The notes: generated by a model from the letters alone, not told the origin. 42,716 bases of DNA from Oscillospiraceae bacterium (GCA_015067465.1 SVMK01000009.1:1-42716), one strand, 5' to 3'. Counted from the first letter of the stretch, positions 9,493-17,933 are shown. A program made the numbers and translations.

Positions 9493-9495
9493 CAA
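9478..9495. promoter_or_regulatory. Candidate MarR operator overlapping the -35 box
   Basis: Perfect inverted repeat TTGTTGA-gatg-TCAACAA (18 bp). Confidence 0.65.
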
Positions 9496-9634
9496 ATAAT
9501 ATAAAAGCGGAGCATGTTGTATTGGGTGCAATGGTTGTTGCCCTGCCTTTGAAGGAAAATATGATAAAATCGGCTCAAAAAATTGACCGGACAGAAGCAT
9601 GAAGCGTGTTATAGGCAGAAGGGAGGTTGAGCCA

Positions 9635-10123
9635 ATGGAAACTACATCGGCGTGGCCGGCTGATGATATTGAAACCGTTATGAACACATACGGCAATATG
9701 CTGTACAGACTATGCGTTGTGATGCTCAAAAACGAAAGCGATGCGGAAGACGCCGTTCAGGAAACGATGATTAAATTTTACAGGAAAGCACCGGCATTTC
9801 GGGATCGGGAGCATGAAAAGGCGTGGCTTATTCGCGTTGCAACCAATCAATGCCGCGATTTGCTGCGGTTTCGGGCGCGGCATCCGCAAGCCGGGGAGGA
9901 AGCGTTTGCGGCAATGCCGTGGGATCTGTCCGATGGCGGAATCATGGATGCACTGACGACACTGCCGGAAAAATACAGGCTCGTGCTGACGCTTTACTAT
10001 CTTGAGGATTACCGGATTGCGGATATTGCAAAAATCATCAACAGGACATCCTCGGCCGTTAAAATGCGACTGCAGAAAGGCCGGAGATTGCTGGAAAAAG
10101 TCTACCGGGAGGAGTATCTGTAA
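9635..10123 (+). CDS. RNA polymerase sigma factor, sigma-70/ECF family
   Basis: NTYGNMLYRLCVVMLKNESDAEDAVQETMIKFYRK (region 2) and LPEKYRLVLTLYYLEDYRIADIAKIINRTSSAVKMRLQKGRRLL (region 4); GGGAGGT RBS before ATG 9635. Confidence 0.92.
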   Translation: METTSAWPADDIETVMNTYGNMLYRLCVVMLKNESDAEDAVQETMIKFYRKAPAFRDREHEKAWLIRVATNQCRDLLRFRARHPQAGEEAFAAMPWDLSDGGIMDALTTLPEKYRLVLTLYYLEDYRIADIAKIINRTSSAVKMRLQKGRRLLEKVYREEYL

Positions 10124-10124
10124 C

Positions 10125-10745
10125 ATGGACTACACAAAGCTGAAAGCCGCAGCGGCGGCCATCACCATGCCTGAGGAAATGAAGCATCGCATCGTAAGAA
10201 ACTGCAAAACACAAATCTCGGAATTAAGAAAGGAAACCGCTGTGAAAACACGAAAGAATACCGCTTTTTTCAAAAAGCCCGCCGTTATATTTGCGGCGCT
10301 GGCAATCAGCCTGTCCCTGTCAGTGGGCGCATTGGCGCAAACCGACGTGCTGCAGGGATTTTTCAAGGATATAATCAATGGGCGCGGTGCCGTTACAGGA
10401 ACGGCTTATGAACAGGCAAGCGAAGAAATCGGCATGAGCGCTGCCGTGAACGGCGACACCTTGACGGTGCAGGCCGTTTTTTCCGAACCGCAGGCGGCGC
10501 CGTATCGCGATGCCGAACGCTTGGGGATTGAAGAATACCGGATTACGGACGCAAGCGGCAAGTGTGTGAAAGCCGGCGCGGCAGAGGGGGTGACCGTCGT
10601 TGACGGGCAGGCTGCGATTACCGTTCGGCTGGACGACATTGCCGACGGCAGCTACACACTGCTTGTAACGGCCTTTGTGTCCGAAAAGAAAGCCGACCAA
10701 CCCCTGAAAATTTCCGGCAACTGGGAATGCGCCTTTACGAAATAA
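10125..10745 (+). CDS. Membrane-anchored probable anti-sigma partner protein
   Basis: MDYTKLKAAAAAITMPEEMKHRI..., single TM (PAVIFAALAISLSLSVGALA), extracytoplasmic C-domain; starts 1 nt after the sigma stop. Confidence 0.65.
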   Translation: MDYTKLKAAAAAITMPEEMKHRIVRNCKTQISELRKETAVKTRKNTAFFKKPAVIFAALAISLSLSVGALAQTDVLQGFFKDIINGRGAVTGTAYEQASEEIGMSAAVNGDTLTVQAVFSEPQAAPYRDAERLGIEEYRITDASGKCVKAGAAEGVTVVDGQAAITVRLDDIADGSYTLLVTAFVSEKKADQPLKISGNWECAFTK

Positions 10746-10780
10746 GTGCCCCCGGGCGCAGACGAATGAACAAAAAAACA

Positions 10781-10816
10781 ACTCCCTTCGCCCGTGCGGC
10801 GCAGGGAGTCACTTTT
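10781..10816 (+). terminator. Intrinsic terminator
   Basis: ACTCCCT ... AGGGAGT with inner CGCC/GGCG pairing, followed by CACTTTTTG. Confidence 0.65.
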
Positions 10817-10953
10817 TGTACTGCCAAGAAAAAACAAACGGAAGCGACACACGATGTATGCTCGCATCGTGCATCGTTTCCGCAAATGAAAGGGAGAACA
10901 GATTGAATGCGCCAAAAGCAGCTGCGCTGCGCGGCTTTCGGCAGGAAAAACGC

Positions 10954-11646
10954 TTATTTAATGATGCTGATGATGTCGCCGCCGACTGTGTTGCCGGGGA
11001 CATTTTTTTGTGTGCGCAGGGGGAGAATGCCGGCGCTGTTTGCCATGGTGCGCGCGGCGGCAGGGTCCAAAACACCGTTGCGGGCCTTCAGAAGAAACAC
11101 CGTGCCGAGGCAGGCTGTGCCGAGCTGCTGGGCGAGGTTGGTTTCGGAAAAGTCGCAGTAGCCGTTTGCAACGGAAACAATGATGCCGGAAGCATAGGTG
11201 AGCATGTGCTGAAAAAGCTCCGCCGCGTCCTCGGCGGTCAGGCTGAACTGTGTGCGGATATCCGGCAGGAGCTGGTCCGTCAGTTCGGCGTATTCTTTCA
11301 TCATTTCGGCTGCGCGGGTGGCGTAGAGCGGATGGCTTGCGAACAGAAGACGATAAAGATGCGGCTCTTCCACGGCAAAACGCACATAACGCAGGCCGAA
11401 TTCCTTGAATGCGGGCGTGAAGTCCAGACAGCAGCGAAGATAATCCAGACAAACATGCTTTGCCTTATCGTAAACAGCCCTTTTCAGCTCGTCCATATTG
11501 CTGAAAAAGGTAAAAATCGGGCTTGTGGTTGCGCCCAACCTTGCGCCGAGCGTGCGCGCGGCAACAGAGTCGATGCCGGTTTCGCGCGTGATCTCAAAAG
11601 CGGCATTTACGATCTCGGCTCTGGTGAATTTCGGTTTGGGCGGCAT
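10954..11646 (-). CDS. TetR/AcrR family transcriptional regulator
   Basis: FTRAEIVNAAFEITRETGIDSVAARTLGARLGATTSPIFTFFSNMDELKRAVYDKAK. Confidence 0.9.
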   Translation of the reverse strand: MPPKPKFTRAEIVNAAFEITRETGIDSVAARTLGARLGATTSPIFTFFSNMDELKRAVYDKAKHVCLDYLRCCLDFTPAFKEFGLRYVRFAVEEPHLYRLLFASHPLYATRAAEMMKEYAELTDQLLPDIRTQFSLTAEDAAELFQHMLTYASGIIVSVANGYCDFSETNLAQQLGTACLGTVFLLKARNGVLDPAAARTMANSAGILPLRTQKNVPGNTVGGDIISIIK

Positions 11647-11670
11647 GACGGCTCCTCCTGCGGCAATGTT

Positions 11671-11694
11671 GCGTAACGCGCGTTTCGTAACGCA
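11671..11694. promoter_or_regulatory. Candidate TetR operator
   Basis: GCGTAACGC and CGTAACGCA copies with 15-bp periodicity, each an odd palindrome, at the predicted +1 of the tetR promoter. Confidence 0.5.
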
Positions 11695-11700
11695 TGTTTC

Positions 11701-11729
11701 AGTATAAACGCATACATATTAAATGTCAA
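11701..11729 (-). promoter_or_regulatory. tetR promoter
   Basis: Minus strand TTGACA (11729-11724) - 17 nt - TATACT (11706-11701). Confidence 0.8.
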
Positions 11730-11751
11730 CAGTATTTTGCGTAATCGGACG

Positions 11752-11780
11752 GTGACAGACGGAGCGGAGTGTGATATAAT
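11752..11780 (+). promoter_or_regulatory. Promoter of fumarase/malic enzyme operon
   Basis: GTGACA (11752-11757) - 17 nt - TATAAT (11775-11780). Confidence 0.78.
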
Positions 11781-11827
11781 TAAACATTATTGCCTGCGCG
11801 GGCGGGCGGAAAGGCGAACAAGGTTTT

Positions 11828-12679
11828 ATGAGCATCAGAGAAGTCGCTGCATCGCAGATCACGGAAACGGTTGAAAAGCTGTGCATGGAAGCGAACTATT
11901 ATCTCCCGGAGGACACCTATACGGCGTTGGAGCGTGCGCGCGCGGCAGAGGCTTCGCCGCTGTGCCGGGAGATTATCGGCGATATTCTGAAAAATGCGGA
12001 TATTGCCCGGGAAAAGCAGATGCCCATTTGTCAGGACACCGGCATCGCGGTGCTGTTTGTTGAACTGGGGCAGGATGTTCACATTGTGGGAGGAGACTTC
12101 CGCAAAGCGGTGGATGAGGGCGTTGCACGCGGCTACCGCAACGGTTATCTGCGTAAGAGCACGCAGGACCATGTGCTCACCGAACGCGTAAACCGCGGCG
12201 ATAACACGCCCGCGGTTTGCCATATTGAGATTGTGCCCGGCACCGATATCCGCATCACCATCTGCCCGAAGGGCGGCGGCTCGGAGAATATGTCCGCGCT
12301 TGGCATGCTGACCCCGTCGCAGGGGCGCGAGGGCGTGAAGCGGTTTATTGTCGAAACGGTGTCCCGCGCCGGAGGGAACCCCTGTCCGCCGATTATTGTC
12401 GGCTGTGCGGCGGGCGGAACGGCGGAGCAGGCGATGCTGCTGGCGAAAAAGGCGCTGTGCCGTCCGGTGGGGCAGCCGAACCCCGACGGTGAGGTTGCCG
12501 CGTTTGAGCGTGAGGTGCTGGATGAGGTGAACCGACTCGGCATCGGCGCGCAGGGCTTTGGCGGCACGCAAACGGCGCTGGCCGTGCATATGCTTACGCA
12601 TCCTGTGCATTTGGCAAGTCTGCCGGTTGCGGTGAATTTGCAGTGCCATGCGGCGCGCCACCGCACGGCGGTGATCTGA
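11828..12679 (+). CDS. Class I fumarate hydratase, alpha subunit
   Basis: LPICQDTG-type motif (KQMPICQDTGIAVLFVELGQ), CPKGGGSENMSALGMLTP, PPIIVGCAAGGTAEQAMLLAKKAL. Confidence 0.95.
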   Translation: MSIREVAASQITETVEKLCMEANYYLPEDTYTALERARAAEASPLCREIIGDILKNADIAREKQMPICQDTGIAVLFVELGQDVHIVGGDFRKAVDEGVARGYRNGYLRKSTQDHVLTERVNRGDNTPAVCHIEIVPGTDIRITICPKGGGSENMSALGMLTPSQGREGVKRFIVETVSRAGGNPCPPIIVGCAAGGTAEQAMLLAKKALCRPVGQPNPDGEVAAFEREVLDEVNRLGIGAQGFGGTQTALAVHMLTHPVHLASLPVAVNLQCHAARHRTAVI

Positions 12680-12697
12680 CGTGAAGGGGGAGCGTAT

Positions 12698-13249
12698 ATG
12701 GCACGATACATTCAACTTCCGCTGACGGATGACGTGATACGCACGCTGCACGCGGGCGACCGCGTTTTTTTGAGCGGGACTATCTACACCGGGCGCGACG
12801 AGGCACACCATTACCTTTGCCGTATGCTTGACCGCGGCGAGCCGCTGCCGATTGCGCTGCGCGGCGCGGTGATCTATTATGTCGGACCGTGTCCGGCAAA
12901 GCCCGGCACCGTGATCGGCTCGGCGGGACCCACCACCAGCGGACGCATGGATGCCTATGCCGTGCGCCTGATGGAACTGGGCCTGAAGGGCATGATCGGC
13001 AAGGGCCAGCGAAAGCGTGAGGTTGTGGACGCCATGGTGAAAAACACGGCGGTGTATTTCGCGGCGATCGGCGGCGCGGGCGCGCTTCTGGCCGGCGCAA
13101 TTGCCGAAGCGGAGGTGGTTGCTTTCCCGGAACTGGGTGCGGAGGCGATCTACCGGCTGCGTGTTGAAAATTTTCCCGTAACGGTGATCAACGATTGCTA
13201 CGGCCGCGACCTTTACAGCGAGGGGCGCACACAATACGAACAGAAATGA
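12698..13249 (+). CDS. Class I fumarate hydratase, beta subunit
   Basis: LSGTIYTGRDEAHHYL, VGPCPAKPGTVIGSAGPTTSGRMDAYA, GLKGMIGKGQR. Confidence 0.95.
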   Translation: MARYIQLPLTDDVIRTLHAGDRVFLSGTIYTGRDEAHHYLCRMLDRGEPLPIALRGAVIYYVGPCPAKPGTVIGSAGPTTSGRMDAYAVRLMELGLKGMIGKGQRKREVVDAMVKNTAVYFAAIGGAGALLAGAIAEAEVVAFPELGAEAIYRLRVENFPVTVINDCYGRDLYSEGRTQYEQK

Positions 13250-13280
13250 CGTTTTATATAACAAAGGAGCGAAACGTTTT

Positions 13281-14456
13281 ATGGCACTGAGAGATGAAGC
13301 ACTGAAGCTGCACAGCGATTGCAGAGGAAAGATCGGCACCTATGCCAAGGCGCCCGTGCGCGATGCGGAAAGTCTGGCGCTGGCCTACACGCCCGGCGTT
13401 GCCGAACCGTGCAAAGAGATTGCGCAGAACAAAAACGCAGTGTATGATTATACGTTCAAAGGCAACATGGTTGCCGTTGTGTCCGACGGCACGGCCGTGC
13501 TCGGCCTTGGCGATATCGGACCGGAAGCGGGTTTGCCGGTAATGGAAGGCAAATGCGTGCTCTTTAAGGAATTCGGCGGCGTGGATGCATTCCCCATCTG
13601 CGTGGACAGCAAGGACCCGGATGAAATCGTCCGCTTTTGCCGGATGCTTGCGCCTACGGTGGGCGGCATCAACCTGGAAGACATTTCCGCGCCGCGCTGC
13701 TTTGAAATCGAACGCAGACTGAAAGAGACGCTGGATATTCCCGTGTTTCACGATGACCAGCACGGCACGGCAATCATTGTTGTTGCGGGGCTGATGAACG
13801 CGCTGAAGATTGTCGGAAAAAAGTTTGAGGATATTGTGGTTGTGATCAACGGCGCCGGCGCTGCCGGCACGGCGATCGGGAAGATGATTCTCAACCTCGG
13901 CGTGCGCGATATGCTGCTGCTCGACAGCAAGGGGATTCTCTATGAAGGCCGCGCCGAAGGCATGAACTGGGCGAAAGAAGAGATGGCGCGCGTGACAAAC
14001 CGTTCCCGCCGCAGCGGCGATTTGGCCGAAGCGCTCAAAGGCGCGGATGTGTTTATCGGTGTTTCGCAGCCGGGGATCGTAACGGAGGAAATGGTGCGCA
14101 GCATGAACCGCGATGCGATCGTGTTTGCGCTGGCAAACCCGGTTCCGGAAATTATGCCGGATGCCGCGAAAAGAGGCGGCGCCCGCGTTGTCGGCACCGG
14201 ACGCAGTGATTTCCCCAATCAGGTGAACAATGTTCTCGCATTTCCGGGCCTGTTTCGCGGTGCGTTTGATGTGCGGGCAAGCACGATCAACGAGGAGATG
14301 AAGCTCGCTGCCGCCAACGCGCTGGCGGGACTGATCTCCGAGGAAGAACTGTGCGAGGATTATATTATCCCGGCTGCGTTTGACGAACGTGTGCGGCCCG
14401 CTGTGGCGGCTGCGGTTGCGAAAGCGGCTGTGGATACGGGCGTAAACCGCATATGA
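13281..14456 (+). CDS. NAD(P)-dependent malic enzyme
   Basis: LAYTPGVAEPCKEIAQN, VSDGTAVLGLGDIGPEAGLPVMEGK, VFHDDQHGTAIIVVAGLMNALK, NQVNNVLAFPGLFRGA. Confidence 0.96.
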   Translation: MALRDEALKLHSDCRGKIGTYAKAPVRDAESLALAYTPGVAEPCKEIAQNKNAVYDYTFKGNMVAVVSDGTAVLGLGDIGPEAGLPVMEGKCVLFKEFGGVDAFPICVDSKDPDEIVRFCRMLAPTVGGINLEDISAPRCFEIERRLKETLDIPVFHDDQHGTAIIVVAGLMNALKIVGKKFEDIVVVINGAGAAGTAIGKMILNLGVRDMLLLDSKGILYEGRAEGMNWAKEEMARVTNRSRRSGDLAEALKGADVFIGVSQPGIVTEEMVRSMNRDAIVFALANPVPEIMPDAAKRGGARVVGTGRSDFPNQVNNVLAFPGLFRGAFDVRASTINEEMKLAAANALAGLISEEELCEDYIIPAAFDERVRPAVAAAVAKAAVDTGVNRI

Positions 14457-14493
14457 GCGCGGCGCACCGGAGAAAACTTTACAATATTTAAGT

Positions 14494-14537
14494 AAACAGC
14501 TTTCGGATCGGAATATTATTTCCGGACGAAAGCTGTT
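14494..14537 (+). terminator. Intrinsic terminator
   Basis: AAACAGCTTTCG ... CGAAAGCTGTTT, 12-bp stem followed by TTTTG. Confidence 0.8.
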
Positions 14538-14661
14538 TTGCATATGTGTGTGGTCGCGCGGCTGGGCCGAACTGCATTGGGAAAGGCCGTTTGTCGGTAC
14601 GGTTATGGCGAAATAGACAAAAACAGACGAGAAAAACACAATAAATACAACGTTTTCGCTG

Positions 14662-14690
14662 TTGACTTTGGGGGTTTAAAGTATTATGGT
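14662..14690 (+). promoter_or_regulatory. Promoter of attenuator leader / ABC transporter operon
   Basis: TTGACT (14662-14667) - 17 nt - TATGGT (14685-14690). Confidence 0.6.
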
Positions 14691-14739
14691 TTAAATGCGA
14701 TTAGAAACGCGAACATTTTTGAGGGAAGGAGCCTGCACG

Positions 14740-14850
14740 ATGCGTACGAAGCTGATGCTGAACAACAACCAGTTTTATTGCTATTTTACGACCCGTTTTG
14801 CGGGCCGCTTTTGTGCTGCAAAAGATCGATTTAGTCACTTGGAAACATGA
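14740..14850 (+). CDS. 36-aa Phe/Tyr-rich leader peptide (not in ORF track)
   Basis: MRTKLMLNNNQFYCYFTTRFAGRFCAAKDRFSHLET*; GGGAAGGAG SD 8-9 nt upstream of ATG. Confidence 0.72.
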   Translation: MRTKLMLNNNQFYCYFTTRFAGRFCAAKDRFSHLET

Positions 14851-14896
14851 GAGCAATTCAACTGGAGAATTCCGATTTGATGCTGTTTCGTCCAAG
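14838..14896 (+). promoter_or_regulatory. Candidate antiterminator structure
   Basis: CTTGGAAACA (14838-14847) pairs with TGTTT-cgt-CCAAG (14884-14896), 10 bp with a 3-nt bulge; mutually exclusive with the terminator. Confidence 0.6.
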
Positions 14897-14915
14897 ATGA
14901 CGGAACGGCTTTTTT
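14882..14915 (+). terminator. Leader attenuator terminator upstream of ABC transporter
   Basis: GCTGTTTCGTC-caagat-GACGGAACGGC, 11 bp including 2 G-U, then TTTTTT, 60 bp before the ABC gene. Confidence 0.82.
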
Positions 14916-14975
14916 GTTTTCCAAATAACCAATTCAATCGAAAAACTATGAAAATACGTTAAAGGAGTATTTACC

Positions 14976-15968
14976 ATGAAAATCAAGACGAAAGTTATGA
15001 GTATTGTTCTTGCCGCTGCAATGTGCCTGAGCCTGTGTGCGTGCGGCGCTTCCAAGCCCACTGCCGAAGCCGGCAAAAATGACGATGGCGTTAAGTACAC
15101 CGTCGGCGTGTGCCAGCTGGTTCAGCACAGCGCGCTGGACGCAGCCACCCAGGGATTTGTGGATGCGCTGAATGAGGCGCTGCCCGGACAGGTTGAAATT
15201 GAGGTCAAGAATGCCTCCGGCGAGCCCAACAACTGCACCACCATCGTCAACGGCTTTGTTTCTTCCGGCGTGGATCTGATTATGGCAAACGCCACCCCCG
15301 CGCTGCAGGCTGCTGTTGCCGCCACTGCAGACATCCCCATCCTCGGGACCTCCGTTACCGCCTACGGCGTTGCGCTGGACATGGAAGACTTCAACGGCGT
15401 TTGCGGCGGCAATGTTTCCGGTACCTCTGACCTCGCTGACCTTGACGCACAGGCTGAGATGATTCCCGCGTGGTGCCCCGATGCCAAGAATGTCGGCCTG
15501 CTGTTCTGCTCTGCCGAAGCAAACTCCCGCTACCAGATCGATGTTGTCAAAGCAAAGCTGAACGAGATGGGCCTGAACTGCACCGAGTATGCTTTCACCG
15601 ACACCAACGACGTTGCCTCCGTCACCCAGGCTGCTGCCGACAACAGTGACGTGATCTACATCCCCACCGACAACACCGCCGCCGCCAACACCGAAGCCAT
15701 TGCCAACGTTGTCATTCCCGCAGGCGTTCCCGTGATTGCAGGCGAAGAAGGCATCTGCAGCGGCTGCGGCATTGCAGCCCTTGCCATCAGCTACTACGAC
15801 CTTGGCCGCACCACCGGTGAAATGGCCGCCAAGATTCTGACCGGCGAAGCCAATATCTCCGAAACCGCCGTTGCTTACACCACTGCAACATCCAAATATA
15901 ATGCTGCTATCTGCGAGCAGCTCGGCATCACCCCGCTGGAGGGCTATGTTGCCATCGAGCAGGAATAA
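14976..15968 (+). CDS. ABC transporter substrate-binding lipoprotein, TrpX-like (PF04392-type)
   Basis: Lipobox SLCACG; YTVGVCQLVQHSALDAATQGFVDALNE..., MANATPALQAAVAATADIPILGTSVTAYGVAL, GLLFCSAEANSRYQIDVVKAKL. Confidence 0.9.
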   Translation: MKIKTKVMSIVLAAAMCLSLCACGASKPTAEAGKNDDGVKYTVGVCQLVQHSALDAATQGFVDALNEALPGQVEIEVKNASGEPNNCTTIVNGFVSSGVDLIMANATPALQAAVAATADIPILGTSVTAYGVALDMEDFNGVCGGNVSGTSDLADLDAQAEMIPAWCPDAKNVGLLFCSAEANSRYQIDVVKAKLNEMGLNCTEYAFTDTNDVASVTQAAADNSDVIYIPTDNTAAANTEAIANVVIPAGVPVIAGEEGICSGCGIAALAISYYDLGRTTGEMAAKILTGEANISETAVAYTTATSKYNAAICEQLGITPLEGYVAIEQE

Positions 15969-15978
15969 TGCACAGGCA

Positions 15979-16007
15979 CGAACCCGGGCATGTTGTGTCC
16001 GGGTTCG
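15979..16007 (+). other. Intercistronic stem-loop between binding protein and permease genes
   Basis: CGAACCCGG-gcatgttgtgt-CCGGGTTCG, 9-bp perfect stem, no U-tract. Confidence 0.65.
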
Positions 16008-16052
16008 GAAAGCAAATCCCCGCAGTGGGAATTCTACGGAGGATGAAAGCAC

Positions 16053-17000
16053 ATGAGTTTTCTGACATCATTTTTCAACGCCATGCCCGGTGCGGTTGCA
16101 CAAGGCCTGATTTGGGGCCTGATGGCAATCGGCGTATATATTACCTTCCGCATCCTCGATGTTGCGGACCTGACCGTTGACGGCTCAATCGCCACGGGCG
16201 GTGCGGTTTGTGTTATGCTCATCCGCATGGGCGTGAATCCTTGGGTGGCGGTGCTTTGCGCATTCTGCGCCGGACTGCTTGCCGGTTTGGTTACCGGATT
16301 GTTCCACACCCGCTGCGGCATTCCCGCAATTTTGTCCGGAATTCTGACGCAGCTGGCGCTGTATTCAATCAATCTTCGCATTATGGGCAGCAAGGCCAAC
16401 CAGGCGGTTGGCGTTGATAAGTACGATCTTCTGGTATCGCAGCGCTATGTCCGAGCGCTGAATCTGGACAATCCGCTGCCGCTGCTGCTGATTGCGGTGA
16501 TTGTGCTTGTTGGCGCACTGTACTGGTTTTTCGGAACGGAGCGCGGCTGCTCTATCCGTGCCACGGGTGCAAACCCCAATATGGCACGTGCGCAGGGCAT
16601 CAACACCAACCGCAATGTTGTGCTCGGACTGATGCTTTCCAACGGTCTTGTCGCGCTGTCCGGCGCGCTGCTGAGTCAGTATCAGGGTGCTGCCGATATC
16701 AACATGGGCCGCGGCGCAATCGTGATCGGTCTTGCGGCTGTGATCATCGGCGAAGTTCTGCTTGGCAAGGTGTTTCATAATTTCGCGCTCAAGCTCGCGT
16801 CTGTTGCCATTGGCGCCGTGATTTACTATATCGTGCTGCAGATTGTGCTGCAGCTCGGCCTCAACACCAATGACCTGAAGCTGATCACCGCAATTATTGT
16901 TGCCGTGTTCCTCGCCGTGCCTTATCTGCGCGCGCAGCACGGCGGAACCAAACACAAAAAACAGGGAAAGGAGCAAGAGGCAAATGCTGGAGCTGCGTAA
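16053..17000 (+). CDS. ABC transporter permease, TrpY-like
   Basis: AVAQGLIWGLMAIGVYITFRILDVADLTVDGSIATGGAVCV; multi-TM; GGAGG RBS. Confidence 0.92.
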   Translation: MSFLTSFFNAMPGAVAQGLIWGLMAIGVYITFRILDVADLTVDGSIATGGAVCVMLIRMGVNPWVAVLCAFCAGLLAGLVTGLFHTRCGIPAILSGILTQLALYSINLRIMGSKANQAVGVDKYDLLVSQRYVRALNLDNPLPLLLIAVIVLVGALYWFFGTERGCSIRATGANPNMARAQGINTNRNVVLGLMLSNGLVALSGALLSQYQGAADINMGRGAIVIGLAAVIIGEVLLGKVFHNFALKLASVAIGAVIYYIVLQIVLQLGLNTNDLKLITAIIVAVFLAVPYLRAQHGGTKHKKQGKEQEANAGAA

Positions 17001-17778
17001 TATTTCCAAAACTTTCCACCCCGGCACAGTGCACGAAAAGCGTGCCCTGCAGCATATGAACCTCCATCTTGCCCCCGGAGATTTCGTTACTGTGATCGGA
17101 AGCAACGGTGCGGGAAAGTCCACCCTTTTGAACGCTGTTGCAGGCGTTTGGCAGGTGGATGAAGGGCAGATTCTCATTGACGGCAAGGATGTTACGACGC
17201 TGCCGGAGTATCGCCGCGCCGAGTTTATCGGCCGTGTTTTCCAGGATCCCATGATGGGCACGGCGCCCAGCATGCTGATTGAGGAAAATCTGGCGCTTGC
17301 AATGCGCCGCGGTCGAAAACGCGGCTTGAAATGGGGCATCACCGCCGCTGAGCGCGAGATGTACCGCGAAAAGCTGGCAAATCTGGGACTCGGCCTTGAA
17401 AATCGCATGTCTGACAAGGTTGGCCTGCTTTCCGGCGGCCAGCGTCAGGCACTGACGCTTTTGATGGCGTCTTTGCAGCAGCCGAAGCTGCTTCTGCTCG
17501 ATGAGCACACTGCCGCGCTCGACCCGGCAACTGCCGCCAAAGTGCTTACACTCAGCGACAGCATCGTGCAGGAATCCAATCTCACCGCGCTGATGATTAC
17601 CCACAACATGCGCGATGCAATCGAGCACGGTAACCGCCTTGTGATGATGCATCTTGGCAAGGTGATTCTCGATATCTCCGGAGAGGAGAAAAAGAAACTG
17701 ACAAAAAGCGAACTGCTTGACCGCTTTGCAGCGCTTTCCGGCGTTCAGGAAGAAAGCGACGCGGTGCTGCTCGCGTGA
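16984..17778 (+). CDS. ABC transporter ATP-binding protein, TrpZ-like
   Basis: Walker A GSNGAGKST, signature LSGGQRQ, Walker B LLLLDEHTAALD; ATG 16984 after AAAGGAG; overlaps the permease end. Confidence 0.95.
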   Translation: MLELRNISKTFHPGTVHEKRALQHMNLHLAPGDFVTVIGSNGAGKSTLLNAVAGVWQVDEGQILIDGKDVTTLPEYRRAEFIGRVFQDPMMGTAPSMLIEENLALAMRRGRKRGLKWGITAAEREMYREKLANLGLGLENRMSDKVGLLSGGQRQALTLLMASLQQPKLLLLDEHTAALDPATAAKVLTLSDSIVQESNLTALMITHNMRDAIEHGNRLVMMHLGKVILDISGEEKKKLTKSELLDRFAALSGVQEESDAVLLA

Positions 17779-17829
17779 TGTTGTGCTTCGGATATCTTAA
17801 TTCCGGGGCAAACTGATTCATAACGAATA

Positions 17830-17868
17830 ACGGCGTCCGGTTCCTGCGAAACCGGGCGCCGTTTTTTT
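17830..17868 (+). terminator. Intrinsic terminator of ABC operon
   Basis: ACGGCGTCCGGTT ... ACCGGGCGCCGT then TTTTTTTT. Confidence 0.85.
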
Positions 17869-17898
17869 TGCGCTTTTGCGGATATCGGATGAAGCAAG

Positions 17899-17933
17899 AA
17901 AAAACCTCCCGCGGCAATACTTGCCGCGGGAGG
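17899..17933 (-). terminator. Intrinsic terminator of the MCP gene
   Basis: CCTCCCGCGGCAA-tac-TTGCCGCGGGAGG, 13-bp perfect stem; A-run on + strand gives U-tract on - strand. Confidence 0.85.

Noticed and set aside
14690-14975. T-box riboswitch upstream of the TrpX-like transporter
   Set aside because: No AGGGTGGNACCGCG-type T-box sequence and the leader is short; the sORF/terminator arrangement fits attenuation better.
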